Origin: Martelella mediterranea | GTDB lineage: Bacteria; Pseudomonadota; Alphaproteobacteria; Rhizobiales; Rhizobiaceae | Assembly (NCBI RefSeq): GCF_004342225.1 | Contig: NZ_SMAR01000002.1 | Coordinates: 186,001-250,000 of the forward strand | Reading direction: 5' to 3' | Length of the DNA stretch: 64,000 bases | Shown here: positions 8,337-16,180 of the stretch, piece by piece | Layout of the letters: each line of letters opens with the position of its first letter | Position numbering within the stretch: position 1 is the stretch's first letter | Notes under the pieces: model-generated | The model's database searches: none | Seen by the model: the letters and a program-made list of their open reading frames with translations, nothing else | What the model was told of the DNA's origin: nothing | Program-made: the position numbers and the translations under genes

Positions 8337-9320
8337 ATGAGTGAGGCGTCGAACAGAGCGCAATCACGCAAATCCCAGCAGTTTGGTAACCTGGTCAAGA
8401 CACTCGGCATGTTGCCGGTTCTGATTCTGCTGGCGATCGGATTTCAGTTGCTGACGGGAAAGTTTCTGGGCGTCAACAACCTTTCCATTGTGATGCAGCA
8501 GGCATCGATCAACATCGTTCTGGCGGCAGGCATGACATTTGTTATCCTGACCGGGGGTATCGACCTTTCCGTGGGATCTATTCTGGCTGCGTCAGCCATG
8601 GCAGCGGTTATTTTCTCGCTGATGCCTGAACTCGGCTGGCTTGGCATTCCCGGCGGGCTGGCACTGGGGCTGGCTTTCGGGCTGGCGAACGGTGCACTGG
8701 TCGCCTTTCTGCAGCTTCCGCCATTTATTGTAACGTTAGGCTCGCTGACAGCCGTGCGCGGTGTGGCGAGACTCATGGGCGATGACACGACGGTCTTCAA
8801 CGCAGAATTACCCTTTGCGGTAATCGGAAACGGCTCTGTTTTCGGTATTCCTATCCTGGCGATCATTGCCTTATCGGTCATTCTTGTTTCCTGGTTTATT
8901 CTGCGCCGAACGGTGCTCGGCACCTGGATTTATGCTGTCGGCGGCAACCAGGAAGCCGCACGGCTTACCGGCATTAAAGTGCCGGTAGTGCTGCTGTTTG
9001 TTTACGGTTTATCCGGTCTAATGGCCGGATTGGGCGGTGTGATGTCGGCAGCGCGGCTTTATGCCGCCAATGGCTTGCAGCTTGGACAATCATACGAACT
9101 CGACGCGATTGCTGCCGTTATTCTGGGTGGGACCAGTTTCGTTGGCGGCGTCGGGTCAATCTGGGGCACGCTGATCGGTGCGCTGATTATCGCTGTCCTT
9201 TCGAACGGCCTCATTCTGACAGGTACGTCGGATATCTGGCAGTTCATCATCAAGGGTCTTGTCATTATCGCAGCTGTGACGCTTGACCGCTTCCGCGGCA
9301 GAAGCAGCGGCTCGACCTGA
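8337..9320 (+). CDS. Sugar ABC transporter permease (RbsC family)
   Basis: A 327-residue membrane protein with eight to ten hydrophobic segments. Family hallmarks are GMTFVILTGGIDLSVGS near residue 65, the GNQEAARLTGIKV loop, and ILGGTSFVGGVGSIWGTLIGA near the C-terminus. It forms the homodimeric channel of the CUT2 importer encoded around it. The gene starts 38 bases after the ATPase gene, with GGAGG just upstream of the ATG. Confidence 0.92.
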   Translation: MSEASNRAQSRKSQQFGNLVKTLGMLPVLILLAIGFQLLTGKFLGVNNLSIVMQQASINIVLAAGMTFVILTGGIDLSVGSILAASAMAAVIFSLMPELGWLGIPGGLALGLAFGLANGALVAFLQLPPFIVTLGSLTAVRGVARLMGDDTTVFNAELPFAVIGNGSVFGIPILAIIALSVILVSWFILRRTVLGTWIYAVGGNQEAARLTGIKVPVVLLFVYGLSGLMAGLGGVMSAARLYAANGLQLGQSYELDAIAAVILGGTSFVGGVGSIWGTLIGALIIAVLSNGLILTGTSDIWQFIIKGLVIIAAVTLDRFRGRSSGST

Positions 9321-9375
9321 CAAACCTGCAATTCAAGGTAATCCACTAGAGACGCAAAACGCGGAGGAGCTATTT

Positions 9376-10332
9376 ATGCGTACATTTAAGAAAACCCTTC
9401 TGGGCGCAGCAGCAGCACTGGCGATGACCGCCGGTGCGATGCCCGCCAGCGCACAGGATCAGGAGCTGGAAAGCATCGGTATTTCAGTAGGTCTTCTCGG
9501 CAACCCGTTCTTCGTTGCCACGATCAAGGGTATCGAAGACAGGGCTCGCGAGATCAACCCGGATGTTGAAATCACTTCGGTTTCCGCTGACTACGACCTC
9601 AACAAACAGGTCAGCCAGATCGACAACTTCATCGCCAAGGGCGTTGACATCATCATGCTGAACGCCGTGGACGATACGGCCATTGCACCTGCTGTCATGC
9701 GCGCCAAAAACGCCGGTATCACGGTTGCAGCCTTTGACGTTTCAGCTCCCGGTGCTGACGTGACTGTGATGACCGACAATATCGCAGCCGGACAGAAAGC
9801 CTGCCAGTATATCGTCGATGCGCTGAGCGGTGAGGGTAATGTCGCCATCATTAAAGGTCCGTCTTCATCTTCCCTCAATGACCGCTTCGACGGTTGCATG
9901 GAAGTTTTTGAAGAAAATGACGGTATCAATATCGTTTCCAACGACCAGAATGGCGGTGGTGCCCGTCAGGGTGGCATGGACGTGATGCAGGGTCTTCTGA
10001 CCCGCTTTGATGATCTGGATGCTGTTTTCGGGGCCAATGACCCGATGGCGCTCGGCGCTCAGCTTGCCGCCAAACAGCTTGGCCGGACGGACATCATAAT
10101 CACTGGTGTGGATGGTGCTCCCGACACCGAAAAGTCACTGAAAAACCCGGATTCTCTCTTGAAGGCATCCGCTTCTCAGGATCCCTATGTCATGGCCGGT
10201 GAGGCCCTTCAGCTCGGTTACAAATTCTTCCAGGGCGAAGATATCGAAGAAGCCACCGTTCTGATTGAGCCGGTTCTGATCACGGCTGACAATGTCGATG
10301 AATATCAGGGGTGGACAGCCGAACGTGACTGA
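9376..10332 (+). CDS. Sugar ABC transporter periplasmic binding protein (RbsB-like)
   Basis: A 318-residue type I periplasmic binding protein with a Sec signal peptide (MRTFKKTLLGAAAALAMTAG, ending ASAQ). The mature N-terminus ISVGLLGNPFFVATIKGIED and later DNIAAGQ, GVDGAPDT are typical of ribose/allose-type binding proteins. I placed the start at 9376 because GGAGGAGC lies seven bases upstream and a proper signal peptide follows; the longer open frame from 9283 overlaps the permease. It is the last gene of the operon and is followed directly by a strong terminator. Confidence 0.92.
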   Translation: MRTFKKTLLGAAAALAMTAGAMPASAQDQELESIGISVGLLGNPFFVATIKGIEDRAREINPDVEITSVSADYDLNKQVSQIDNFIAKGVDIIMLNAVDDTAIAPAVMRAKNAGITVAAFDVSAPGADVTVMTDNIAAGQKACQYIVDALSGEGNVAIIKGPSSSSLNDRFDGCMEVFEENDGINIVSNDQNGGGARQGGMDVMQGLLTRFDDLDAVFGANDPMALGAQLAAKQLGRTDIIITGVDGAPDTEKSLKNPDSLLKASASQDPYVMAGEALQLGYKFFQGEDIEEATVLIEPVLITADNVDEYQGWTAERD

Positions 10333-10357
10333 TCCGTCTCTCATTGACGACAGTTCA

Positions 10358-10389
10358 GGGTATGCCGTTTTTAGCGGCATACCCTTTTT
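10358..10389 (+). terminator. Rho-independent terminator of the sugar ABC operon
   Basis: GGGTATGCCG pairs perfectly with CGGCATACCC over ten bases, with a short U-rich loop and a run of five T after the stem. It lies 26 bases past the binding-protein stop. A convergent gene ends just beyond it, so it may serve both. Confidence 0.9.
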
Positions 10390-10392
10390 ATA

Positions 10393-11148
10393 TCAGTTTA
10401 CCGTCGGACGCTGGTGGTTACGCTCCAGGAGCAGGCCCCAGTTCTGAGCAGAAGCCAGATGCAGGGCAATCGCATCCGTCCAACCATTTTTATTCCACTC
10501 CCGTATAGTTTTAACGGGAAGCGCTCGGTAGCGCTCCGGGTCAACCACCTGAAAACCATCAAGGCGGTAATGGCTTTTGTCGGGAAATTCGAAATCTGCA
10601 TGGCGGGAGACCAGAATGTCCGCAGCCATCACCGCCTGCAGAAAATCGGCGTCATGTGCCCGGTGCTGGTGATATAGCTCACAAAGCTGCATCATCGGCT
10701 GGATCGCTTCGGAAGGCTGACCATCTGCCTTAAAAAGCGGGGTTGCCTCCGGTGCTTCCGACAGAGGCTTGACCCGGCCGCTCGTCGTTTCAAAGGCCAG
10801 AATGCGCCTGTCCTTATCGTCGGGCGCCTGAACAAGAATAAAGGGATAGCGGCGAATATAGGCCGGAATATACGTGTTTTTCTCCCACGCGCCATCAGCC
10901 CCCACCATCAGGTTCTGGCCTTGTTTAATCCCGGTAATGGCAATAGGCACCGCCCCTTCTGCATCAATAAACACGATCGGATAATGCCGGATCACTGGCA
11001 TAAACTCACTGACAGACAGCGGAATAGCCGTTGCGTTTGCAGCGAAGGAATAGTCTGTCGAAGAGACCACACCCATATCTTTATGGGCGTCAAAATGCAG
11101 CACCTGCGGCTTTTGATAAAACAAGGGCATTCCACTGCTTGTTGCCAT
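10393..11148 (-). CDS. SapC-family protein
   Basis: A 251-residue protein without signal peptide. MPLFYQKPQVLHFDAHKDMG, then FMPVIRHYPIVFI and RYPFILVQ, are hallmarks of the SapC family (PF07277), named after a Campylobacter surface-layer gene but of unknown biochemical role; alphaproteobacterial members are usually annotated as peptide-transport or SapC-like. I chose the ATG at 11148 because GGAGGTTG precedes it at normal spacing; the frame is open 29 codons further upstream without a ribosome site. It stands alone between two convergent/divergent operons, so context gives no hint of function. Confidence 0.8.
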   Translation of the reverse strand: MATSSGMPLFYQKPQVLHFDAHKDMGVVSSTDYSFAANATAIPLSVSEFMPVIRHYPIVFIDAEGAVPIAITGIKQGQNLMVGADGAWEKNTYIPAYIRRYPFILVQAPDDKDRRILAFETTSGRVKPLSEAPEATPLFKADGQPSEAIQPMMQLCELYHQHRAHDADFLQAVMAADILVSRHADFEFPDKSHYRLDGFQVVDPERYRALPVKTIREWNKNGWTDAIALHLASAQNWGLLLERNHQRPTVN

Positions 11149-11325
11149 AAAACAACCTCCGGTACACACAATTTGAAATACATATTTCTTTAATTGTTTA
11201 GATAAAGTTTGCAACGAACAATTGGGTTTCTTCAAGCATGTATTACCGCCTCGGCTGTAATCTCCGGTTTGCCGACGGCTTTATATGCGCCGGGGACAGC
11301 GTTCGAGCCGGACGGGCAAAATTTC

Positions 11326-11345
11326 ACATAAAGAAATCTTTATGT
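11326..11345. promoter_or_regulatory. Palindromic operator candidate (SahR-like) upstream of ahcY
   Basis: ACATAAAGA and its exact complement TCTTTATGT are separated by two A. SahR, an ArsR-family repressor that responds to S-adenosylhomocysteine, controls ahcY and methionine-cycle genes in many proteobacteria through palindromes of this general form, so it is the best guess. The assignment to SahR is from memory of the motif and has not been checked. Confidence 0.55.
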
Positions 11346-11412
11346 CTTTCTTGCCAGCGTCATCTGTGGCTGTTACTTACAAACCAAACTGAAAGAACCA
11401 GGTGCCCTCTTG

Positions 11413-11433
11413 GCTCCCCGGAAACGGTGGAGC
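11413..11433 (+). promoter_or_regulatory. GNRA-tetraloop hairpin in the ahcY 5' leader
   Basis: GCTCC-CCG, loop GAAA, CGG, one bulged T, GGAGC form an eight-pair stem 42 bases before the ahcY start. A stable hairpin with a GAAA loop here suggests a structured mRNA leader. It does not resemble the SAH or SAM riboswitch cores as I know them. Confidence 0.35.
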
Positions 11434-11474
11434 AGAGCCCGCACTTTTGATCTGCACGCCTCGGGAGTTTTTCA

Positions 11475-12875
11475 ATGAGCGCCACAGAAGATTTCATTGT
11501 TGCCGATATTGCACTGGCCGACTATGGCCGCAAGGAACTGGACATCGCCGAAACTGAAATGCCGGGCCTGATGGCCGCGCGCGCGGAATTTGGCGAAAGC
11601 CAGCCGCTGAAGGGCGCCCGCATCTCCGGCTCGCTGCACATGACAATCCAGACCGGCGTTTTGATTGAAACGCTGAAAGCACTGGGCGCCGACGTTCGCT
11701 GGGCCTCCTGCAACATCTTTTCCACGCAGGACCATGCAGCCGCAGCCATCGCGGCCACCGGCACGCCCGTTTTCGCCGTCAAAGGCGAAAGCCTTGAAGA
11801 ATACTGGTCCTATACCGACCGGATTTTCCAGTGGACCGACGGTGGCCATTCCAACATGATCCTCGATGATGGCGGCGACGCGACCATGTATATCCTGATC
11901 GGCGCCCGCGCCGAAGCCGGCGAAGATGTGCTTTCAAAGCCTGGCTCTGAGGAAGAGGAAGTGCTGTTCGCGCAGATCAAAAAGCGCATGACGGAGACGC
12001 CCGGCTTCTTCACCAAACAGCGCGATGCGCTTCTGGGCGTAACAGAGGAAACCACGACCGGCGTCAACCGGCTTTACCAGCTTGCCCGCGCCGGAGAGCT
12101 GCCGTTCCCGGCGATCAACGTCAACGACTCCGTCACCAAGTCGAAGTTCGACAACAAATATGGCTGTAAGGAATCGCTGGTCGACGGCATTCGCCGCGCC
12201 ACCGACGTGATGATGGCCGGCAAGGTCGCCGTTGTCTGCGGTTATGGCGATGTCGGTAAGGGCTCGGCCGCCTCGCTTTCGGGTGCTGGCGCCCGCGTGA
12301 AGGTGACAGAAGCCGATCCGATCTGCGCGCTTCAGGCAGCAATGGACGGTTTTGAGGTTGTGCTCCTGGAAGACGTCGTCTCGACCGCCGATATCTTCGT
12401 CACCACGACAGGAAACAAGGACATCATCCGCATCGAGCATATGCGCGAGATGAAGGATATGGCCATTGTCGGCAATATCGGGCACTTCGATAACGAAATC
12501 GAAGTCGCATCGCTGCGCAACTACACATGGACCAATATCAAGCCGCAGGTCGACATGATTGGCTTTCCGGATGGAAAGCGCATCATCCTGCTTTCGGAAG
12601 GCCGCCTTCTGAACCTCGGCAATGCCACGGGCCATCCATCTTTCGTGATGTCCGCCTCCTTTACCAATCAGGTTCTGGCGCAGATGGAAATCTTCCAGCA
12701 CCATGAAAAGTATGAAAAGGGCGTGCATGTTCTGCCAAAGCATCTTGATGAGAAGGTTGCCCGCCTGCACCTCGACAAGCTGGGCGCCAAGCTGACCGTG
12801 CTTTCCGAAGAACAGGCGTCCTATATCGGCGTGACACCGGAAGGCCCGTTCAAGCCGGAACACTATCGCTATTAA
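11475..12875 (+). CDS. ahcY: Adenosylhomocysteinase
   Basis: A 466-residue cytosolic NAD-dependent enzyme that splits S-adenosylhomocysteine into homocysteine and adenosine, relieving product inhibition of methyltransferases. Substrate-domain features include [13 protein letters not shown] and [13 protein letters not shown]-like sequence ([16 protein letters not shown]); the NAD fold reads [13 protein letters not shown]. The C-terminus ends HYRY, as in full-length members. GGGAG precedes the ATG. It is single-cistron here: a hairpin terminator follows, and a palindromic operator candidate precedes it. Confidence 0.97.
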   Translation: MSATEDFIVADIALADYGRKELDIAETEMPGLMAARAEFGESQPLKGARISGSLHMTIQTGVLIETLKALGADVRWASCNIFSTQDHAAAAIAATGTPVFAVKGESLEEYWSYTDRIFQWTDGGHSNMILDDGGDATMYILIGARAEAGEDVLSKPGSEEEEVLFAQIKKRMTETPGFFTKQRDALLGVTEETTTGVNRLYQLARAGELPFPAINVNDSVTKSKFDNKYGCKESLVDGIRRATDVMMAGKVAVVCGYGDVGKGSAASLSGAGARVKVTEADPICALQAAMDGFEVVLLEDVVSTADIFVTTTGNKDIIRIEHMREMKDMAIVGNIGHFDNEIEVASLRNYTWTNIKPQVDMIGFPDGKRIILLSEGRLLNLGNATGHPSFVMSASFTNQVLAQMEIFQHHEKYEKGVHVLPKHLDEKVARLHLDKLGAKLTVLSEEQASYIGVTPEGPFKPEHYRY

Positions 12876-12904
12876 CCAAGCAGTAAGCATAACCGGATTA
12901 ATCT

Positions 12905-12943
12905 GGCCGCGTCCTTATAAAACAGGGCGCGGCCGCTTTATTT
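12905..12943 (+). terminator. Terminator after ahcY
   Basis: GGCCGCGTCC pairs with GGGCGCGGCC (one G-U pair) across a ten-base AT-rich loop, followed by a T-rich stretch, 30 bases past the ahcY stop. Confidence 0.75.
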
Positions 12944-13153
12944 CCGCAGGAGTCTTTTCGCGGATTCACCAAGCGTCTATGTTTTAAAGGGCGCGATTCG
13001 CCGGAAACCGGTCGGATCTTTTCAGAATCTGAAATGCCTTTACGGGCGGCAGGCGCTTTCAATGCGGCATATCAGGCGCGTGGCCAGCCCGAAACAACGA
13101 TGCGGAAGACGATGATGGAGCTTTGCCGGGGCGGCGCAGAAAACGGGGGCCCG

Positions 13154-15637
13154 ATGAGACAGCGTTTTCACGTGAAACGCATGGCAAAGCGCGTGCTGAC
13201 GGCCAGCACCGCGCTTTCCTTTACATGCGCTCACGCTCTGGCCCAGACAAGCGAAAACGTCGCACCTGCGCTTTCCAGCCGGGATGTTGCCGTCCTGTCA
13301 GCCTTTTCGGGTATTCTGGCCGCAACGGTGCTCGCAACGCTCTGGTTTGTGCGTCTGCGTGGCCGCTCCGAAGCAGAAAACCGTGCTCTGCGGGAAGAGC
13401 GCGACGCAGCCCATGAACGCATTGCCAACCTGAAAGCGCTCAATGCAGAAAAAAATCGCCGGATCATCTTCTGGGAAGGGCCGAAAAGCGCGCCGGAATT
13501 CTTAGGGTCGCTTCCCGAAGAGGCGGGGGCACCTGAAGACGATGACGCCTTCCTGAAATTTTCCGAGTGGCTTTCACCTGGCAGCCGCCGCCAGCTTGAA
13601 ACTGCAGTTACCCGGCTGCGTAAAACAGCAAAAGCCTTTGAAATGCTGGTGGAGACCAGATCCGGCTATGTTCTGGAAGTTCTCGGTTCAACCACCGGCG
13701 GCAGGGCACATGTCCGCTTTGGCGCTCTGGAATCCGTTCGCGCGGAGCTGGCCGAGCTGAAGATTGAACACAAGCAGGTCAACGAAACGCTGTCACGCTT
13801 CGAACAACTGCTCGATGTGACAGAAATGCCTGCCTGGATCAGAAACGGCGAGGGGCAGCTGGTCTGGGCAAACCGGGCCTATGTAAAGGCTGTCGAGGGT
13901 GAAACGGCAGAAGATACGATTTTGCAAAACCGCATGCTTCTGAATACGCCGACACAGGCAAAGCTGGATGCGGCACTGCGTGACAAGAAACGTTTTGACG
14001 GGCGCCACCCGGTCGTTATCGATGGCGAACGCACATTTTTCGAGATCAGCGAAGTTCCCTTTGGTGAGGGCTCAGCCGGTATAGCCCGTGATGTTTCAGC
14101 GCTTGAAGCTGCGGAAGCGACACTTCGGCAAACCGTTGAAGGTCACGCCGAGACCCTCAATCATCTCAATACTGCTGTCGCCATCTTCGATGCAGACAAG
14201 CGGCTGGAATTTTATAACGAGGCGTTTGAAAAACTCTGGAAACTCGATATCGGCTTTCTGGAAAGCAAGCCGGACAACGCAGAAATGTTCGAGCGACTGC
14301 GCGCAGACAGCAAGCTTCCCGAGCCCTATCAGTGGAAGGAATGGAAGGACAAAGCGCTCAGCGTCTATCGTTCCGTCGAGCCCTATTCTGATCTCTGGTA
14401 CCTGCCAAGCGGCGAGACCTTAAGCGTGTTTGCCTCCGCCAACCCGCGCGGCGGCGCGACCTGGGTCTTTGAAAATCATACCGAACAAGTGGCGCTCAAG
14501 ACGCGCTACAACACACTTGTTAAGGTGCAGGGCGAAACCATCGACCATCTTTCCGAGGGCGTCGCGGTGTTCGGACCGGATGGGCGCCTCAAGCTTGCCA
14601 ACCCTGCATTCCAGCACCTCTGGCAGATTGATGAGAAAAACGCAGAAGCAGGCACTCACATTCGCGCACTGATGAAACACTGCGAAAAAGATTACGACGG
14701 TTCGGATGGCTGGCGTCTTTTTGCCCGCATGATCACCAGCTTCGACGACAAACGCGAATCCCATCAGGGACGGCTGGACCTCCGTTCGGGTCTCGTGCTC
14801 GATTATGCCGTAACGCCTTTGCCCAATGCGCAGACGATGCTGACCTTCGTCAACAAAACCGATTCAGTGCATGTGGAACGGGCTCTGACGGACAAGAACG
14901 ACGCTCTGCGCAAGGCAGAAGAGCTGAAGAACGCTTTCCTCGAGCATGTCAGCCACGAATTACGCACACCGCTGACCAGCATCATGGGCTTTGCCGAACT
15001 GCTGAAATCACCGGAAATCGGCCCGCTGACAAAGCGCCAGAGCAATTACGTCGACCATATTGCAAATTCGTCATCGGTGTTGATGACGATCGTCAACGAC
15101 ATGATCGACCTGAAATCGGCAGATGCCGGTATTCTGCAGCTTGATCACGATACGATGTCACTTGATGATCTGATCGATTCCGTTGCCGATGATATTTCGA
15201 GCCGCCTGCAGGAAGCCGGAATTACGCTGGAAATCACCGCGCCGCCATCGCTCGGGCAGATCACCGCAGACTTCCAGCGCTTAAAGCAGGTTCTTCTGAA
15301 GATCCTTGGTAATGCGATCAAATACGCCCCGCGCAGTTCGGTGATTGCACTCTCATGCTGGCGCGAAAACAGCGATTTCGTGTTCACCGTTACCGACAAC
15401 GGTCCGGGAATTTCCGAAGAGCAACTCGGCAACGTCTTCTCACGCTTTGAGTCCGGCGAACGTCAGGCACAATATGCCGGTGCAGGGCTGGGGCTGGCCA
15501 TCGTTGAAAGCTTTGTCAGGCTTCATAATGGTAAAGTCTTTATCGATTCAGAACCAGGCGCCGGCACAACGGTTTCCTGCCGTATTCCCGATGCGACAGA
15601 AGAACGCGACGGCCCTGAAATCATCGCGGCGGAATGA
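13154..15637 (+). CDS. divL: Membrane PAS-domain sensor histidine kinase, DivL-like
   Basis: About 827 residues. The N-terminus has a signal-like hydrophobic stretch and a membrane segment (VAVLSAFSGILAATVLATLW), followed by several PAS-type regions and a C-terminal kinase. The phospho-acceptor box is LEHVSHELRTPLTSI with His601; the ATPase part has LGNAIKYAP, DNGPGI, and GAGLGLAIVESF. In Caulobacter, DivL controls the CckA-CtrA cell-cycle relay and has Tyr instead of His at the acceptor; here His is kept, as I expect for rhizobial members. Location between ahcY and tsaE supports the assignment. The start is uncertain: the frame is open from 13034, but 13154 has a G-rich ribosome site and a better signal region. 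The stop overlaps tsaE by four bases. Confidence 0.75.
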   Translation: MRQRFHVKRMAKRVLTASTALSFTCAHALAQTSENVAPALSSRDVAVLSAFSGILAATVLATLWFVRLRGRSEAENRALREERDAAHERIANLKALNAEKNRRIIFWEGPKSAPEFLGSLPEEAGAPEDDDAFLKFSEWLSPGSRRQLETAVTRLRKTAKAFEMLVETRSGYVLEVLGSTTGGRAHVRFGALESVRAELAELKIEHKQVNETLSRFEQLLDVTEMPAWIRNGEGQLVWANRAYVKAVEGETAEDTILQNRMLLNTPTQAKLDAALRDKKRFDGRHPVVIDGERTFFEISEVPFGEGSAGIARDVSALEAAEATLRQTVEGHAETLNHLNTAVAIFDADKRLEFYNEAFEKLWKLDIGFLESKPDNAEMFERLRADSKLPEPYQWKEWKDKALSVYRSVEPYSDLWYLPSGETLSVFASANPRGGATWVFENHTEQVALKTRYNTLVKVQGETIDHLSEGVAVFGPDGRLKLANPAFQHLWQIDEKNAEAGTHIRALMKHCEKDYDGSDGWRLFARMITSFDDKRESHQGRLDLRSGLVLDYAVTPLPNAQTMLTFVNKTDSVHVERALTDKNDALRKAEELKNAFLEHVSHELRTPLTSIMGFAELLKSPEIGPLTKRQSNYVDHIANSSSVLMTIVNDMIDLKSADAGILQLDHDTMSLDDLIDSVADDISSRLQEAGITLEITAPPSLGQITADFQRLKQVLLKILGNAIKYAPRSSVIALSCWRENSDFVFTVTDNGPGISEEQLGNVFSRFESGERQAQYAGAGLGLAIVESFVRLHNGKVFIDSEPGAGTTVSCRIPDATEERDGPEIIAAE

Positions 15638-16104
15638 TGCAGGCGCCTGCAAAACAGCAAAGCCTTTTTCTTGCGAATGAAGACGCCACGATTGCTTTTG
15701 CAGCCAAAATCGCGCCGCTTCTTAAATCCGGCGACTGTGTTTTGCTTTCCGGTGATCTGGGCATGGGCAAATCCACCTTTGCCCGCGCCGTCATCCGTGC
15801 CCGGCTCGACGATCCGGAGATGGAGGTTCCAAGCCCCACATTCACGCTTGTACAGGTTTATGAGGCAGAAACGCCGGTTTTTCATTTCGACCTCTACCGT
15901 CTTGGCGATTCCAGTGAGCTGGTCGAACTCGGACTGGATGAGGCACTGGATGAAGGAATCAGCCTGATAGAGTGGCCGGAGCAGGGCGAAGGTTTCCTTC
16001 CATCCAATGCCATCCTGCTGTCTTTTCGTGAAGAAGGCGAAGGCCGCCGGCTGAGCCTTGACGGGCCGCAAGACCGTATCAAAGAGCTTCAGCCAGCGCT
16101 GTGA
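15634..16104 (+). CDS. tsaE: tRNA threonylcarbamoyladenosine biosynthesis ATPase TsaE
   Basis: A 156-residue P-loop protein. Walker A is GDLGMGKSTFAR; later motifs FHFDLYRLGDSSELVELGLDE and SLIEWPEQGE are the family signature. TsaE is the ATPase of the TsaB-TsaD-TsaE complex that makes t6A37 in tRNAs reading ANN codons. Its ATG overlaps the divL stop. In many relatives a kinase and a nucleotidyltransferase gene (amgK/murU-like) lie between tsaE and addB; here only 76 bases separate them. Confidence 0.93.
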   Translation: MMQAPAKQQSLFLANEDATIAFAAKIAPLLKSGDCVLLSGDLGMGKSTFARAVIRARLDDPEMEVPSPTFTLVQVYEAETPVFHFDLYRLGDSSELVELGLDEALDEGISLIEWPEQGEGFLPSNAILLSFREEGEGRRLSLDGPQDRIKELQPAL

Positions 16105-16180
16105 GCGTGGCTTGCGTGGGCCAGAAGCGCCATCTAAACTCACCGCAGTTACACAATCAGGCAGAACGGAATTCACGAAA

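Larger units (their letters stand above)
11149..11474 (+). promoter_or_regulatory. Regulatory leader region of ahcY
   Basis: A 326-base non-coding region between the divergent SapC-family gene and ahcY. It contains the 20-base palindrome at 11326-11345 and the GNRA-loop hairpin at 11413-11433, both listed separately. No further gene is visible. Confidence 0.6.

Noticed and set aside
11236-11474. Known SAH or SAM riboswitch in the ahcY leader
   Set aside because: The hairpins do not match the conserved cores of those riboswitches as I know them; a protein operator fits better.
11934-12890. 318-codon open frame antisense to ahcY
   Set aside because: Shadow of a strongly conserved gene on the opposite strand; composition is that of a reversed high-GC coding frame.
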